A DNA stretch of 23,743 nucleotides from NCBI GenBank assembly GCA_910586045.1, contig CAJUIH010000049.1, positions 1-23,743 on the forward strand. Direction: 5' to 3'. The stretch is from an uncultured Eubacterium sp. GTDB taxonomy: Bacteria > Bacillota > Clostridia > Lachnospirales > Lachnospiraceae. Below, piece after piece: positions 14,927 through 22,945 of this stretch (position 1 is the first letter of the stretch; every line of letters starts with the position of its first letter). The translations under genes and the position numbers were made by a program. A model generated the notes under the pieces. The model was not told where the DNA came from. It saw only the letters and a list, made by a program, of their open reading frames with translations, and made no database searches.

Positions 14927-16273
14927 ATGAAAAAGGCAGCGCTCCACAATTTGGGATGCAAAGTAAATGCTTATGAAACGGAAGCAATGCAGCAAATGCT
15001 GGAAGAAGCAGGCTATCAGATTGTTCCGTTTCAGGAACGCGCGGATGTGTATGTCATAAATACCTGTTCGGTGACAAATATTGCCGACCGCAAGTCCAGA
15101 CAAATGCTGCACCGCGCGCGCAGGCGCAATCCTAATGCCGTGATCGTCGCGGCCGGCTGTTATGTACAGACAGCCGGACAGGATATTATAATGGAAGGAA
15201 TTGCGGACATTGTTTTAGGGAATAATAAAAAGAAAAATCTGATTTCTGTACTGGATGCATGGTATGGATGCCGGATGGATGCCGCTAAAGTGAACAATAG
15301 TCATACGATCTGCGACTGGGAGGATTGTAACGATGGCTGTAAAGAATATGAGCACCTGTCCATGACCAGACCTGCTGGGCATACCCGTGCGTTTGTAAAA
15401 GTCCAGGACGGATGTAACCAGTTTTGCAGTTATTGCATTATTCCATATGCAAGGGGCAGGGTACGCAGCAGGAAGCCGCAGGATGTCCTTGCGGAGATCC
15501 GCGCGCTTGCCGCAGGCGGCTGCCAGGAGGTTGTACTGACCGGAATCCATTTAAGCTCTTACGGCTTGGACGAAGATCCGGCGCAGCGGACCGATTTGGC
15601 CGCGCTGCTTGCCCAGGTGCATGAGGTAGACGCAATCCGGCGCATCCGCCTTGGTTCCCTGGAGCCTGGCATTGTTACGGAGGAATTTGCCGCCGCGCTT
15701 GCCGGGATGCCGAAAGTCTGCCCGCACTTTCATTTGTCGCTGCAAAGCGGTTCTGATTCGGTATTAAAGCGTATGAACCGTAGGTATACGGCAGATGCAT
15801 ATGCGCTGCACTGTGAGATTCTGCGCAGGTATTTTCTGGATCCGGCCATTACAACGGATGTGATCGTTGGATTTCCGGGAGAAACGGAGGAAGAATTTGA
15901 AGAAACGGTGCGGTTTGCTAGGCGGATGCGGTTTTCGGAAATGCATATTTTTAAATATTCCAAACGGAAAGGAACAAAAGCCGCCAAAATGGACGGCCAG
16001 ATACCGGAATCCGTAAAAGCGCGGCGAAGCGCGAAATTGGCTGCGGCCGCGGAAGAAATGGCGCGGGATTACAGAGAACGCCTGGTCGGGGCGGAACGGA
16101 CGGTGCTGTTGGAAGAACCGTTTGTGCTGGATGGAAAGCAGTACTATACCGGATTTACAGAAGAATACGTAAAAGTAGCGGTAGAATCCAGTTATGAAAG
16201 GACAAACAGCCTGGCGCATGGAAAAATCATGGGACATCTGGCGGGCGAACTTTATATTTTGGTTGAATTTTAA
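14927..16273 (+). CDS. mtaB: tRNA (t6A37) methylthiotransferase MtaB
   Basis: MtaB converts t6A to ms2t6A at position 37 of ANN-reading tRNAs, using two iron-sulfur clusters. The 448-residue protein has the N-terminal UPF0004 domain with cluster cysteines C11 (LGCKVN), C47 (NTCSVT) and C78 (AAGCYV), the radical SAM motif C163-x3-C167-x2-C170 followed by IIPYARGRVRSR, and a C-terminal TRAM-like region. The signature CKVNAYETE favours MtaB over MiaB. The linker between the first two domains carries four extra cysteines (115, 129, 134, 138), which is unusual. ATG 14927 is chosen because the protein then begins MKKAALHNLGCKVN; an earlier ATG at 14894 adds 11 charged residues. The ribosome binding site (AAAAGAGTG) is weak. 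Confidence 0.95.
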   Translation: MKKAALHNLGCKVNAYETEAMQQMLEEAGYQIVPFQERADVYVINTCSVTNIADRKSRQMLHRARRRNPNAVIVAAGCYVQTAGQDIIMEGIADIVLGNNKKKNLISVLDAWYGCRMDAAKVNNSHTICDWEDCNDGCKEYEHLSMTRPAGHTRAFVKVQDGCNQFCSYCIIPYARGRVRSRKPQDVLAEIRALAAGGCQEVVLTGIHLSSYGLDEDPAQRTDLAALLAQVHEVDAIRRIRLGSLEPGIVTEEFAAALAGMPKVCPHFHLSLQSGSDSVLKRMNRRYTADAYALHCEILRRYFLDPAITTDVIVGFPGETEEEFEETVRFARRMRFSEMHIFKYSKRKGTKAAKMDGQIPESVKARRSAKLAAAAEEMARDYRERLVGAERTVLLEEPFVLDGKQYYTGFTEEYVKVAVESSYERTNSLAHGKIMGHLAGELYILVEF

Positions 16274-16291
16274 TGGCGAGTATATTAGAAT
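16263..16291 (+). promoter_or_regulatory. Candidate sigma-A promoter before ireB
   Basis: TTGAAT (16263-16268) and TAGAAT (16286-16291) are separated by exactly 17 bp, overlapping the mtaB stop codon. This could start an ireB-ruvX-DUF1292-rnj transcript independent of mtaB. It is supported by sequence match only. Confidence 0.4.
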
Positions 16292-16354
16292 AGTATTAGT
16301 AATGCTTTGGCAGCAGGTTTGCAGACAAAAGAAGCAGGAATGGGGTCGTGAAGT

Positions 16355-16621
16355 ATGCAGGATAAGAGTAATACACAATATTTCAGGGTAGAAAAGGAAC
16401 CGGAAATCCAGGTCAAGGATGTCATTGGGCATGTATACCGTTCCCTGAGGGAAAAAGGGTACAACCCGTTAAATCAGATCGTGGGTTATATTATGTCCGG
16501 AGATCCTACTTATATTACCAGCCATAACAATGCCAGGAGCCTGATCATGAAAGTGGAACGCGATGAACTGGTAGAAGAGATACTCAAAGAGTATGTCCAA
16601 TTGAATTTTCGAAATGAATGA
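16355..16621 (+). CDS. ireB: IreB family regulatory phosphoprotein (UPF0297)
   Basis: The 88-residue protein has the strongly conserved UPF0297 core: VYRSLREKGYNPLNQIVGYIMSGDP followed by YITSHNNARSLI and ERDELVEEIL. In Enterococcus faecalis IreB is a substrate of the PASTA-domain Ser/Thr kinase IreK and a negative regulator of cephalosporin resistance; N-terminal threonines are phosphorylated there. A threonine at residue 7 lies in the corresponding tail here. The order ireB-ruvX-DUF1292 is one of the most conserved gene strings in Firmicutes. The ribosome binding site is weak (GGGG at 16342-16345). The ruvX gene starts 18 nt after the stop. Confidence 0.95.
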   Translation: MQDKSNTQYFRVEKEPEIQVKDVIGHVYRSLREKGYNPLNQIVGYIMSGDPTYITSHNNARSLIMKVERDELVEEILKEYVQLNFRNE

Positions 16622-16639
16622 AATGGAGGGATCCGGCAT

Positions 16640-17086
16640 ATGCGGATTTTAGGGCTGGATTTTGGTTCAAAGACAGTAGGGGCCGCGATCAGTGACCCGC
16701 TGTTTCTTACGGCGCAGGGGCTTACGGTGATCCGGCGGAAATCTCCGGACAAGCTTCGCCAGACTCTCGCGCAGATCGAAGCGCTGGTTGCGGAATACGA
16801 GGTAGACCGGATTGTCCTTGGCTATCCAAAAAATATGAACAATACAGAAGGGGAGCGCTGCAAGAAGACACTGGAATTTCAGCAGATGTTGGAACGCAGG
16901 ATGGGGCTTAAAGTAATATTATGGGATGAGCGGCTTTCGACGGCAGCGGCGCAGCAGGTTATGATTGAAAGCGGCGTACGCAGGGAACACCGGAAAGAAT
17001 ATGCGGACAAGATAGCTGCGGCACTGATTTTACAGGGTTATCTGGATTCGCTGCATAATGATGCGCCAAAACACTACGAAAATTAA
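16640..17086 (+). CDS. ruvX: Holliday junction resolvase-like protein RuvX (YqgF)
   Basis: This is an RNase H-fold nuclease of the YqgF family, implicated in pre-16S rRNA 5' processing and proposed as a Holliday junction resolvase. The 148-residue protein is full length. It starts with ILGLDFGSKTVGAAISDP, holding the first catalytic aspartate (D7), continues with VLGYPKNMNNTEGERCK, then LWDERLSTAAA, and ends with a DKIAAALILQGYLD segment carrying the last acidic residue. GGAGGG (16625-16630) lies 9 nt before the ATG. It sits between ireB and the DUF1292 gene in the conserved order. Confidence 0.96.
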   Translation: MRILGLDFGSKTVGAAISDPLFLTAQGLTVIRRKSPDKLRQTLAQIEALVAEYEVDRIVLGYPKNMNNTEGERCKKTLEFQQMLERRMGLKVILWDERLSTAAAQQVMIESGVRREHRKEYADKIAAALILQGYLDSLHNDAPKHYEN

Positions 17087-17119
17087 ATTATATAGCTTAC
17101 GAAGAAAGGGATCATGAAA

Positions 17120-17443
17120 ATGGACGATATGTTACGTGAAGTAGAGCAGATGGGTATGACAGAGCAGTATGAAAAAATTGAGTTTTATGATGAAGAACAG
17201 GACGGGTTTGTAGAATTTTTTGTTGTGGAGCGGACAAAAGTAAACGGCTCGGAATATCTGCTTGCGGCACAGGAGATGAATCAGGATGCGGACGGATATG
17301 TGTTTAAAGTCAATGCGGAGCACAGGGAGGAAAACGGCGAAGTCGCCCTGGAATTGGAATTGGTAGAGGACGAAACAGAACTGGAAGCGGTCGGAAAAAT
17401 ATTTGCGGAATTATTAAGTGATGAATTGAATATTGAACTATAA
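17120..17443 (+). CDS. DUF1292 domain protein (YrzB-like)
   Basis: This is a small, very acidic protein (107 residues) of the DUF1292 family, whose function is not known. Visible features are the EKIEFYDEEQDGFVEFFVVERTKVNGSEYLLA core (a beta-rich segment with conserved Y-L-L) and a glutamate-rich C-terminus. It follows ireB and ruvX as yrzB does in Bacillus. AGAAAGGG (17103-17110) lies 9 nt from ATG 17120 but only 3 nt from ATG 17114, so 17120 is preferred; the two differ by two residues. RNase J begins 15 nt after its stop. Confidence 0.9.
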   Translation: MDDMLREVEQMGMTEQYEKIEFYDEEQDGFVEFFVVERTKVNGSEYLLAAQEMNQDADGYVFKVNAEHREENGEVALELELVEDETELEAVGKIFAELLSDELNIEL

Positions 17444-17458
17444 AAAGGAGATTAACAG

Positions 17459-19114
17459 GTGGCGGATTCAAAATTGAAGATCATTCCATTGGGCGGATTA
17501 GAACAGATTGGAATGAACATTACTGCCTTTGAATATGAAGACAGTATTATTGTTGTGGATTGCGGATTGTCATTCCCTGAGGACGATATGCTTGGAATCG
17601 ATCTTGTAATCCCTGACATTACGTATTTAAAAGAAAATATCAGCAAAGTAAGGGGATTTTTTATTACGCATGGGCATGAGGACCATATCGGGGCGATTCC
17701 TTATATTTTAAAGGAGATCAATGTGCCGCTTTATGCTACGAAACTGACGGTTGGAATTATAGAGCATAAATTAAAGGAACATGACCTGATGCGCACGGTT
17801 AAGCGCAAAGTCGTCAAATACGGGCAGCATATCAACCTTGGGTGCTTTCGGGTGGAATTTATTAAAACCAACCACAGCATTCAGGATGCCGCCGCGCTGG
17901 CGATTTATTCTCCTGCAGGCGTTGTGATTCATACCGGGGATTTTAAGGTCGATTATACGCCGGTATTCGGCGACGCGATTGATTTGCAGCGGTTTGGGGA
18001 AATCGGCAAAAAAGGGGTCCTCGCGCTGATGTGCGACAGTACGAACGCGGAACGAACGGGCTTTACGATGTCGGAAAAGACAGTCGGGAAAGCACTGGAC
18101 GCGATTTTTGCGGATCATAAAAATAACCGGATCATTGTTTCGACATTTGCCTCAAACGTAGACCGTGTGCAGCAGATCATTAACTGTGCGTACAACCACG
18201 GCAGAAAAGTAGTCATCGAAGGACGCAGTATGGTAAATATTATCACGACGGCGACGGAGCTTGGATATGTCAGTATTCCGGATCATACGTTAATTGACAT
18301 CGAGCAGCTCAAAAATTATCCGGACGAGCTGACCGTTTTGATTACGACCGGAAGCCAGGGTGAATCAATGGCCGCGCTGTCTCGTATGGCCAGCGGAATG
18401 CACCGGAAAGTGACGATTAAGCCGAATGACCTGATTGTACTAAGTTCGAATCCGATTCCTGGCAATGAAAAGGCAGTGACCAAAATTATCAATGAACTGT
18501 CCATGAAAGGCGCGGAAGTGATTTTTCAGGATGTGCATGTATCCGGACATGCCTGCGCGGAGGATATCAAGCTCATTTATTCGCTGGTACATCCCAAATA
18601 TGCGATTCCGATTCATGGAGAATACAAGCATTTGAAGGCACAGGCAAAGATTGCGGAAGAACTGGGCGTCTTAAAGGATCATATTTTTATTTTGTCTTCG
18701 GGAGATGTGCTGGAACTGGACAGCGACAGTGCGAGGGTAACCGGAAAAGTGCATGCCGGCGATGTGATGGTAGACGGTTTGGGCGTCGGCGATGTTGGGA
18801 ATATCGTACTGCGCGACCGCCAGCACCTGGCCGAAGAAGGCATTATTATTGTGGTACTGACATTGGAAAACGGTTCCGGCAGGGTGCTTGCGGGTCCGGA
18901 TATTGTATCCCGCGGATTTGTCTATGTACGCGGTTCGGAGAGCCTGATGGAAGAAGCGAAGCATGTACTCAACAACGCGATGGATACGTGTATGAACAAG
19001 CACATTACAGACTGGGGCAGGATTAAAACGGAAATAAAGGATGCTCTGGGCGATTTTGTCTGGCGGGAGATGAAGCGCCGTCCAATGATCATTCCAATTA
19101 TAATGGAAGTGTAA
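17459..19114 (+). CDS. rnj: Ribonuclease J
   Basis: RNase J is a zinc-dependent 5' exonuclease and endonuclease for mRNA turnover and rRNA maturation. The 551-residue protein shows the metallo-beta-lactamase motif HGHEDHIG at 71-78, then TNHSIQDAAALAI, HTGDFKVDYTPV, DSTNAERTGFT and the beta-CASP STFASNVDRVQQII. The HVSGHACAEDI and IPIHGEYKHLKAQA motifs follow, then the C-terminal domain. The length is typical of RNase J1/J2. The start is GTG 17459, fixed by AAAAGGAG (17443-17450) 8 nt upstream. Only one RNase J gene is seen here. It is probably translated from the same transcript as the ireB string. Confidence 0.97.
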   Translation: MADSKLKIIPLGGLEQIGMNITAFEYEDSIIVVDCGLSFPEDDMLGIDLVIPDITYLKENISKVRGFFITHGHEDHIGAIPYILKEINVPLYATKLTVGIIEHKLKEHDLMRTVKRKVVKYGQHINLGCFRVEFIKTNHSIQDAAALAIYSPAGVVIHTGDFKVDYTPVFGDAIDLQRFGEIGKKGVLALMCDSTNAERTGFTMSEKTVGKALDAIFADHKNNRIIVSTFASNVDRVQQIINCAYNHGRKVVIEGRSMVNIITTATELGYVSIPDHTLIDIEQLKNYPDELTVLITTGSQGESMAALSRMASGMHRKVTIKPNDLIVLSSNPIPGNEKAVTKIINELSMKGAEVIFQDVHVSGHACAEDIKLIYSLVHPKYAIPIHGEYKHLKAQAKIAEELGVLKDHIFILSSGDVLELDSDSARVTGKVHAGDVMVDGLGVGDVGNIVLRDRQHLAEEGIIIVVLTLENGSGRVLAGPDIVSRGFVYVRGSESLMEEAKHVLNNAMDTCMNKHITDWGRIKTEIKDALGDFVWREMKRRPMIIPIIMEV

Positions 19115-19133
19115 AGGGGTATAAAAATCAGAT

Positions 19134-19520
19134 ATGAATCAAACAAGCGAAACGGTCCGGACGGATCAGGCAGGGACAACGGTGGAGAAAGCTTTGGAAG
19201 CACTTGTTTTGGCGCTCCATGAAAGCAGAGAATATATCAGATATCAGGAAATCCGGGCAAAAGTACAAAAACAGCCGGAACTGGAACAAAAAATCCATGC
19301 GTTCCGCAGGAAAAATTATGAAATTCAAAATTCTACAGATGAATGGAACCTGTATGAGCGGGTAGATGAGCTGGAGCGCGAAGGCGCAGAATTTCGCAAA
19401 GATCCGCTGGTTGACGAATATCTGTCCGCCGAGCTGGCGATCTGCCGGCTGTATCAGAAAATGAACTGGAAGATTGTACAAAATATTGATTTTGACCTGG
19501 GCTTTTCGATTGACCGGTAA
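19134..19520 (+). CDS. YlbF family regulator
   Basis: The 128-residue, mostly helical and highly charged protein matches the YlbF/YmcA (Com_YlbF) family: ALEALVLALHESREYIRYQEIRAKVQKQPELEQKIHAFRRKNYEIQ is the typical helical repeat. Family members in Bacillus form the Y-complex that works with RNase Y on mRNA processing and influences competence, sporulation and biofilm formation. Its place 19 nt after RNase J makes an RNA-decay role attractive, but that is inference. The ribosome binding site AAAGGGG (19113-19119) is 14 nt from the ATG, longer than ideal, and overlaps the RNase J stop, which may couple their translation. Confidence 0.85.
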   Translation: MNQTSETVRTDQAGTTVEKALEALVLALHESREYIRYQEIRAKVQKQPELEQKIHAFRRKNYEIQNSTDEWNLYERVDELEREGAEFRKDPLVDEYLSAELAICRLYQKMNWKIVQNIDFDLGFSIDR

Positions 19521-19546
19521 AAATAGGCGGGAGGGAATGCCTGAGT

Positions 19547-19933
19547 ATGAGTGCGAGTAAAATTGTATTGAGAATCGTAAGCATCAGTTTTACTGTTCTG
19601 GTCTTTATTTTGGTCGTATACGGGCTGTATCAGGTCGGGCTGTATTCGTATGATTACGGTTACCGGATTTTCGCGGAACCGGCTGTTACAGAAAGCGGGG
19701 GTACGGACAAACTGGTAAACATCAAAGAATCGATGGACAGTCTGGAAATCGGTACGCTGCTGGAAGAAAAGGGACTGGTCCGTGACCGTTTTTTGTTTGT
19801 GCTGCAGCTAAAGCTGTCCGCGTACAGTAAGACGCTAAAGCCCGGATATTATACGCTGAATACGTCGATGACGGCACGGGAAATGATGCAGGTCATGAGC
19901 GGGGAAGATACGGAGGAACCGGCAGAAGAATGA
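19547..19933 (+). CDS. Short MltG-like membrane protein without the lytic transglycosylase domain
   Basis: The 128-residue protein has one N-terminal membrane segment (about residues 8-33) and an extracellular domain reading SLEIGTLLEEKGLVRDRFLFVLQLKLSAYSKTLKPGYYTLNTSMTAREMMQVMSGE. That is the small LysM-like domain found at the N-terminal side of MltG/YceG endolytic transglycosylases. The catalytic domain, with its essential glutamate, is missing and the gene stops cleanly, so it is not an obvious frameshift. In Bacillus the equivalent slot, between yrzB and yrrM, is held by full-length yrrL (MltG), so position supports this reading. It cannot cleave glycan strands itself. GGGAGGG (19529-19535) precedes the ATG by 11 nt; its stop overlaps the next start as ATGA. 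Confidence 0.75.
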   Translation: MSASKIVLRIVSISFTVLVFILVVYGLYQVGLYSYDYGYRIFAEPAVTESGGTDKLVNIKESMDSLEIGTLLEEKGLVRDRFLFVLQLKLSAYSKTLKPGYYTLNTSMTAREMMQVMSGEDTEEPAEE

Positions 19934-20571
19934 TTGTGGATGAGCGATTTATAACTTTTATCAATTCATTGGACTGTGGAAATACAAAATTGCTGGATGA
20001 AATGGAACAGGAAGCGCTGCTTGGGGATGTACCGATTATCCGCAAGGAGACGCAGGCCTGCCTGAAAATGCTGCTGGCATTGAAAAAACCGGAGCGGATT
20101 TTGGAAGTCGGAACGGCGGTCGGGTTTTCGGCGGTCTTTTTAAAAACTTACGCTCCAAAAGACGCCGCCGTTACTACGATTGAAAATAACAGGGATCGTA
20201 TCCTGGCTGCCCGTAAAAATTTTAAGCGCGCAGGTATGGAAGAAACCATTACCCTGATTGCGGGCGATGCGGCGCAAGAGCTGCAAAAACTGCAGGGTAC
20301 GTATGATATGATCTTTATGGATGCGGCCAAGGGGCAGTATATCTGTTTTTTGCCGCACGTACTCAGGCTGCTGGCAAAAGACGGGATGCTAGTCTCTGAC
20401 AATGTCTTGCAGGATGGGGATATTATCGAATCCAGATACGCGGTCATAAGACGCAACCGTACGATCCATAAACGCATGCGCGAATACCTCTACGCACTGA
20501 CGCATTCCGCGCAGCTTGTAACGGCGGTGCTTCCGGTAGGAGACGGGATTACGGTCAGCAGCAAAAAATAG
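19930..20571 (+). CDS. trmR: O-methyltransferase, probable tRNA 5-hydroxyuridine methyltransferase TrmR
   Basis: This is a class I SAM-dependent O-methyltransferase of 213 residues. It has the glycine-rich SAM loop ILEVGTAVGFSA at 57-68, the acidic TTIENN strand end at 82-87, and FMDAAKGQY at 129-137, the metal and catalytic region of catechol-OMT-like enzymes, followed by VSDNVLQDG. In Bacillus the orthologous yrrM product TrmR converts 5-hydroxyuridine-34 to 5-methoxyuridine in tRNA, and it is likewise followed by U32 peptidase-family genes. The start overlaps the MltG-like stop (ATGA), so translation is probably coupled. Substrate assignment rests on synteny with the downstream TrhP-like gene as much as on sequence. 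Confidence 0.85.
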   Translation: MIVDERFITFINSLDCGNTKLLDEMEQEALLGDVPIIRKETQACLKMLLALKKPERILEVGTAVGFSAVFLKTYAPKDAAVTTIENNRDRILAARKNFKRAGMEETITLIAGDAAQELQKLQGTYDMIFMDAAKGQYICFLPHVLRLLAKDGMLVSDNVLQDGDIIESRYAVIRRNRTIHKRMREYLYALTHSAQLVTAVLPVGDGITVSSKK

Positions 20572-20596
20572 ACGCAGTACTAGGAAAGGGCATGAT

Positions 20597-21838
20597 ATGA
20601 AACGTCCGGAGTTATTAGTTCCGGCAGGCAGTCTGGAAACACTGCGGATCGCGGTGATTTACGGTGCAGACGCCGTGTACATCGGCGGGGAAGCGTTTGG
20701 GCTGCGTGCCAAGGCAAAAAATTTTACATTGGAAGAAATGGCGGAAGGCATTGCGTTTGCGCATGCGCATCGTGCCAAAGTATACGTGACGGCGAATATC
20801 TTTGCGCATAATGCGGATCTTGCAGGAGTCCGGGAATATTTTGCCCAGTTAAGGCAGCTAAAGCCGGATGCCCTGATTATTTCAGATCCAGGGGTATTTG
20901 CAATCGCGCGGGAGGTTTGTCCGGACATTGACCGGCATATTAGTACGCAGGCAAATAATACGAATTATGAGACGTTTTTATTCTGGTACCGCCAGGGCGC
21001 AAAACGCGTCGTCTGCGCACGGGAATTAACACTTGCGCAGATTTGCGAAATCAGGCAGCATATACCGGACGAAATGGAGATCGAAGCGTTTATCCATGGT
21101 GCCATGTGTATCTCCTATTCCGGCCGCTGCCTTTTGAGCAATTATTTTACGGGAAAGGACGCAAACCAGGGAGAATGTACGCATCCATGCCGCTGGAATT
21201 ATGCGGTAGTGGAAGAAACCAGGCCTGGGGAATATCTGCCTGTATACGAAAATGAACGCGGTACGTATATTTTTAATTCCAAAGATCTTTGTATGACCGG
21301 GCATATTCCGGACCTTGTCAAAGTCGGAATTGACAGCCTAAAAATTGAGGGACGCATGAAAACGGCGCTGTATACCGCGACAACGGCAAGGACATACCGC
21401 AGGGCGCTGGACGATTATTTTACGTCCGAAGCATTGTACGAGCAGAATCTTTCCTGGTATGAAGAACAGATTTCATGCGGGACATACCGCCAGTTTACGA
21501 CAGGTTTTTTCTATGGGAAACCTACGCAGGAAGCGCAGATTTATGAAAATAATTCTTTTGTGAAAAACTATACATACCTTGGTATTGTGGAGGGAAAAAA
21601 CGCGGCGGGGCATGTCATGGTCCGCCAGCGGAATAAATTTTCTGTGGGGGAGCAGATCGAGGTGATGAAACCGGACGGGCGCAATGTGGCTGTCTGCGTG
21701 CGTTCCATCCAGGATGAAACTGGAATGTCCCTTGCGTCTGCACCGCATCCGAAACAGGTTTTGTATATTGATCTCGAATGTCCGTCGGCATTTGCATGCG
21801 ATCAATACGATATTCTACGTAAAAAAGAGGAGGACTGA
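20597..21838 (+). CDS. trhP: Peptidase U32 family protein, probable tRNA U34 hydroxylase TrhP
   Basis: The 413-residue protein belongs to the U32 peptidase family. The signature is intact at residues 163-181 (E-A-F-I-H-G-A-M-C...G-R-C-L-L-S). Cysteines 171, 178, 194 and 198 could hold a metal or iron-sulfur centre. Other marks are LLVPAGSLETLRIAVIYGADAVY at the N-terminus and LKIEGRMK further on. TrhP homologues are prephenate-dependent enzymes that form 5-hydroxyuridine at tRNA position 34, the step before TrmR, and the two genes are adjacent here. Bacillus has two such genes in tandem; only one is present here. GAAAGGG (20584-20590) lies 6 nt before the ATG. Collagenase-like peptidase activity, the historical name, is unlikely. 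Confidence 0.87.
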   Translation: MKRPELLVPAGSLETLRIAVIYGADAVYIGGEAFGLRAKAKNFTLEEMAEGIAFAHAHRAKVYVTANIFAHNADLAGVREYFAQLRQLKPDALIISDPGVFAIAREVCPDIDRHISTQANNTNYETFLFWYRQGAKRVVCARELTLAQICEIRQHIPDEMEIEAFIHGAMCISYSGRCLLSNYFTGKDANQGECTHPCRWNYAVVEETRPGEYLPVYENERGTYIFNSKDLCMTGHIPDLVKVGIDSLKIEGRMKTALYTATTARTYRRALDDYFTSEALYEQNLSWYEEQISCGTYRQFTTGFFYGKPTQEAQIYENNSFVKNYTYLGIVEGKNAAGHVMVRQRNKFSVGEQIEVMKPDGRNVAVCVRSIQDETGMSLASAPHPKQVLYIDLECPSAFACDQYDILRKKEED

Positions 21839-21843
21839 AAAAA

Positions 21844-22905
21844 ATGGGAAAGGACAGATATGTTGCCTATGTAGGTACTTATACGCATGAAAACAGCCTG
21901 GGAATCCACATTTATGACTTGGATGTGGAAAATGGGAGAATGAAAGAACGAAAGATGGTTCCGATTCGAAACTCATCTGACCTGATTATTTCACACAGCC
22001 GCAAATTTTTATATTCGATCGCAGACGAGGGAGTAGCCGCTTTCCGCATACTGGAAGACGGGGACTTGGAATTAATCAATACAGCCTGGATCGGCGGTAT
22101 GCGCGGCTGTTATCTGGAGCTTGACGACGACGACCGTTATCTGTTTGTAGCCGGATACCATGACGCGCGCGTCTCCATGATGCGCTTAAATCCGGACGGT
22201 TCGATCGACGGAATTGCAGACGGCGTATTTCATAAAGGAATGGGCCGGCGGGTAGCGGACCGTAATTCCAGGCCGCATGTACTCTGCGTGAAAATGTCGC
22301 CGGATCAGCGGTTTTTATGCGCGGTAGACGGGGGATTGGACCATGTTAAAATCTATAAGCTGGATTACGAAGGCGGGCATTTAATCAACCATGATATCCT
22401 GCGCTGTCCGCTTGATTCCGCGCCGCGGGCGATCCGTTTCAGCAACAATGGCCGGTTTGCCTATGTACTGTGCGAGCTGTCCAATGCGATTAACGTCTAT
22501 GAGTACCATGTCGTTGCACCGGACAATCCGGAATTTGAATTAATCCAGACGATAACGACACAGGATGCGTCTGATCATGAGATCGGAAGTCCGACGACCA
22601 TGGAATTTTCGGCGGACGGAAATTATTTATACTGTGCGGATGCCGGGATAAATTCCGCGCTGATTTTTAAAGTAGACCAGGAGACCGGAAAGCTGGATCT
22701 TGTATGCAACAACCGGATTGGCGGGGAATTTCCAAAAGCGATCGCGGTATTTCCGGATGGACGGCATTTTATGTGCCTGAATCATGATGACAATACAATC
22801 GGTATCTTTTCTGTGAATTATGAACATAAGTATTTTCTGATGAATGGGAAGCCGTTAAGTGTGGAGACGCCGAATTGCGTGTATATTAATAAGGTGCATG
22901 CGTAG
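21844..22905 (+). CDS. Lactonase family beta-propeller (6-phosphogluconolactonase-like)
   Basis: The 353-residue protein is built of repeated WD-like blades typical of the seven-bladed lactonase (YkgB/Pgl) family: YVAYVGTYTHENSLGIHIYDLD at the start, then RYLFVAGYHDARVSMMRLNPDG, HVLCVKMSPDQRFLCAVDGGLDHVKIYKLD, RFAYVLCELSNAINVYEYH and NYLYCADAGINSALIFKVDQETGKL. Family members hydrolyse 6-phosphogluconolactone in the pentose phosphate pathway, but many have untested substrates. AGAGGAGG (21826-21833) is 10 nt before the ATG and overlaps the end of the upstream U32 gene, so it is likely in the same transcript. There is no signal peptide. A very large inverted repeat follows 40 nt after its stop. 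Confidence 0.85.
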   Translation: MGKDRYVAYVGTYTHENSLGIHIYDLDVENGRMKERKMVPIRNSSDLIISHSRKFLYSIADEGVAAFRILEDGDLELINTAWIGGMRGCYLELDDDDRYLFVAGYHDARVSMMRLNPDGSIDGIADGVFHKGMGRRVADRNSRPHVLCVKMSPDQRFLCAVDGGLDHVKIYKLDYEGGHLINHDILRCPLDSAPRAIRFSNNGRFAYVLCELSNAINVYEYHVVAPDNPEFELIQTITTQDASDHEIGSPTTMEFSADGNYLYCADAGINSALIFKVDQETGKLDLVCNNRIGGEFPKAIAVFPDGRHFMCLNHDDNTIGIFSVNYEHKYFLMNGKPLSVETPNCVYINKVHA

Positions 22906-22945
22906 GGTGTAACAGGAAGCGGTGGGGGGGGATGGCCTCCCGGAC

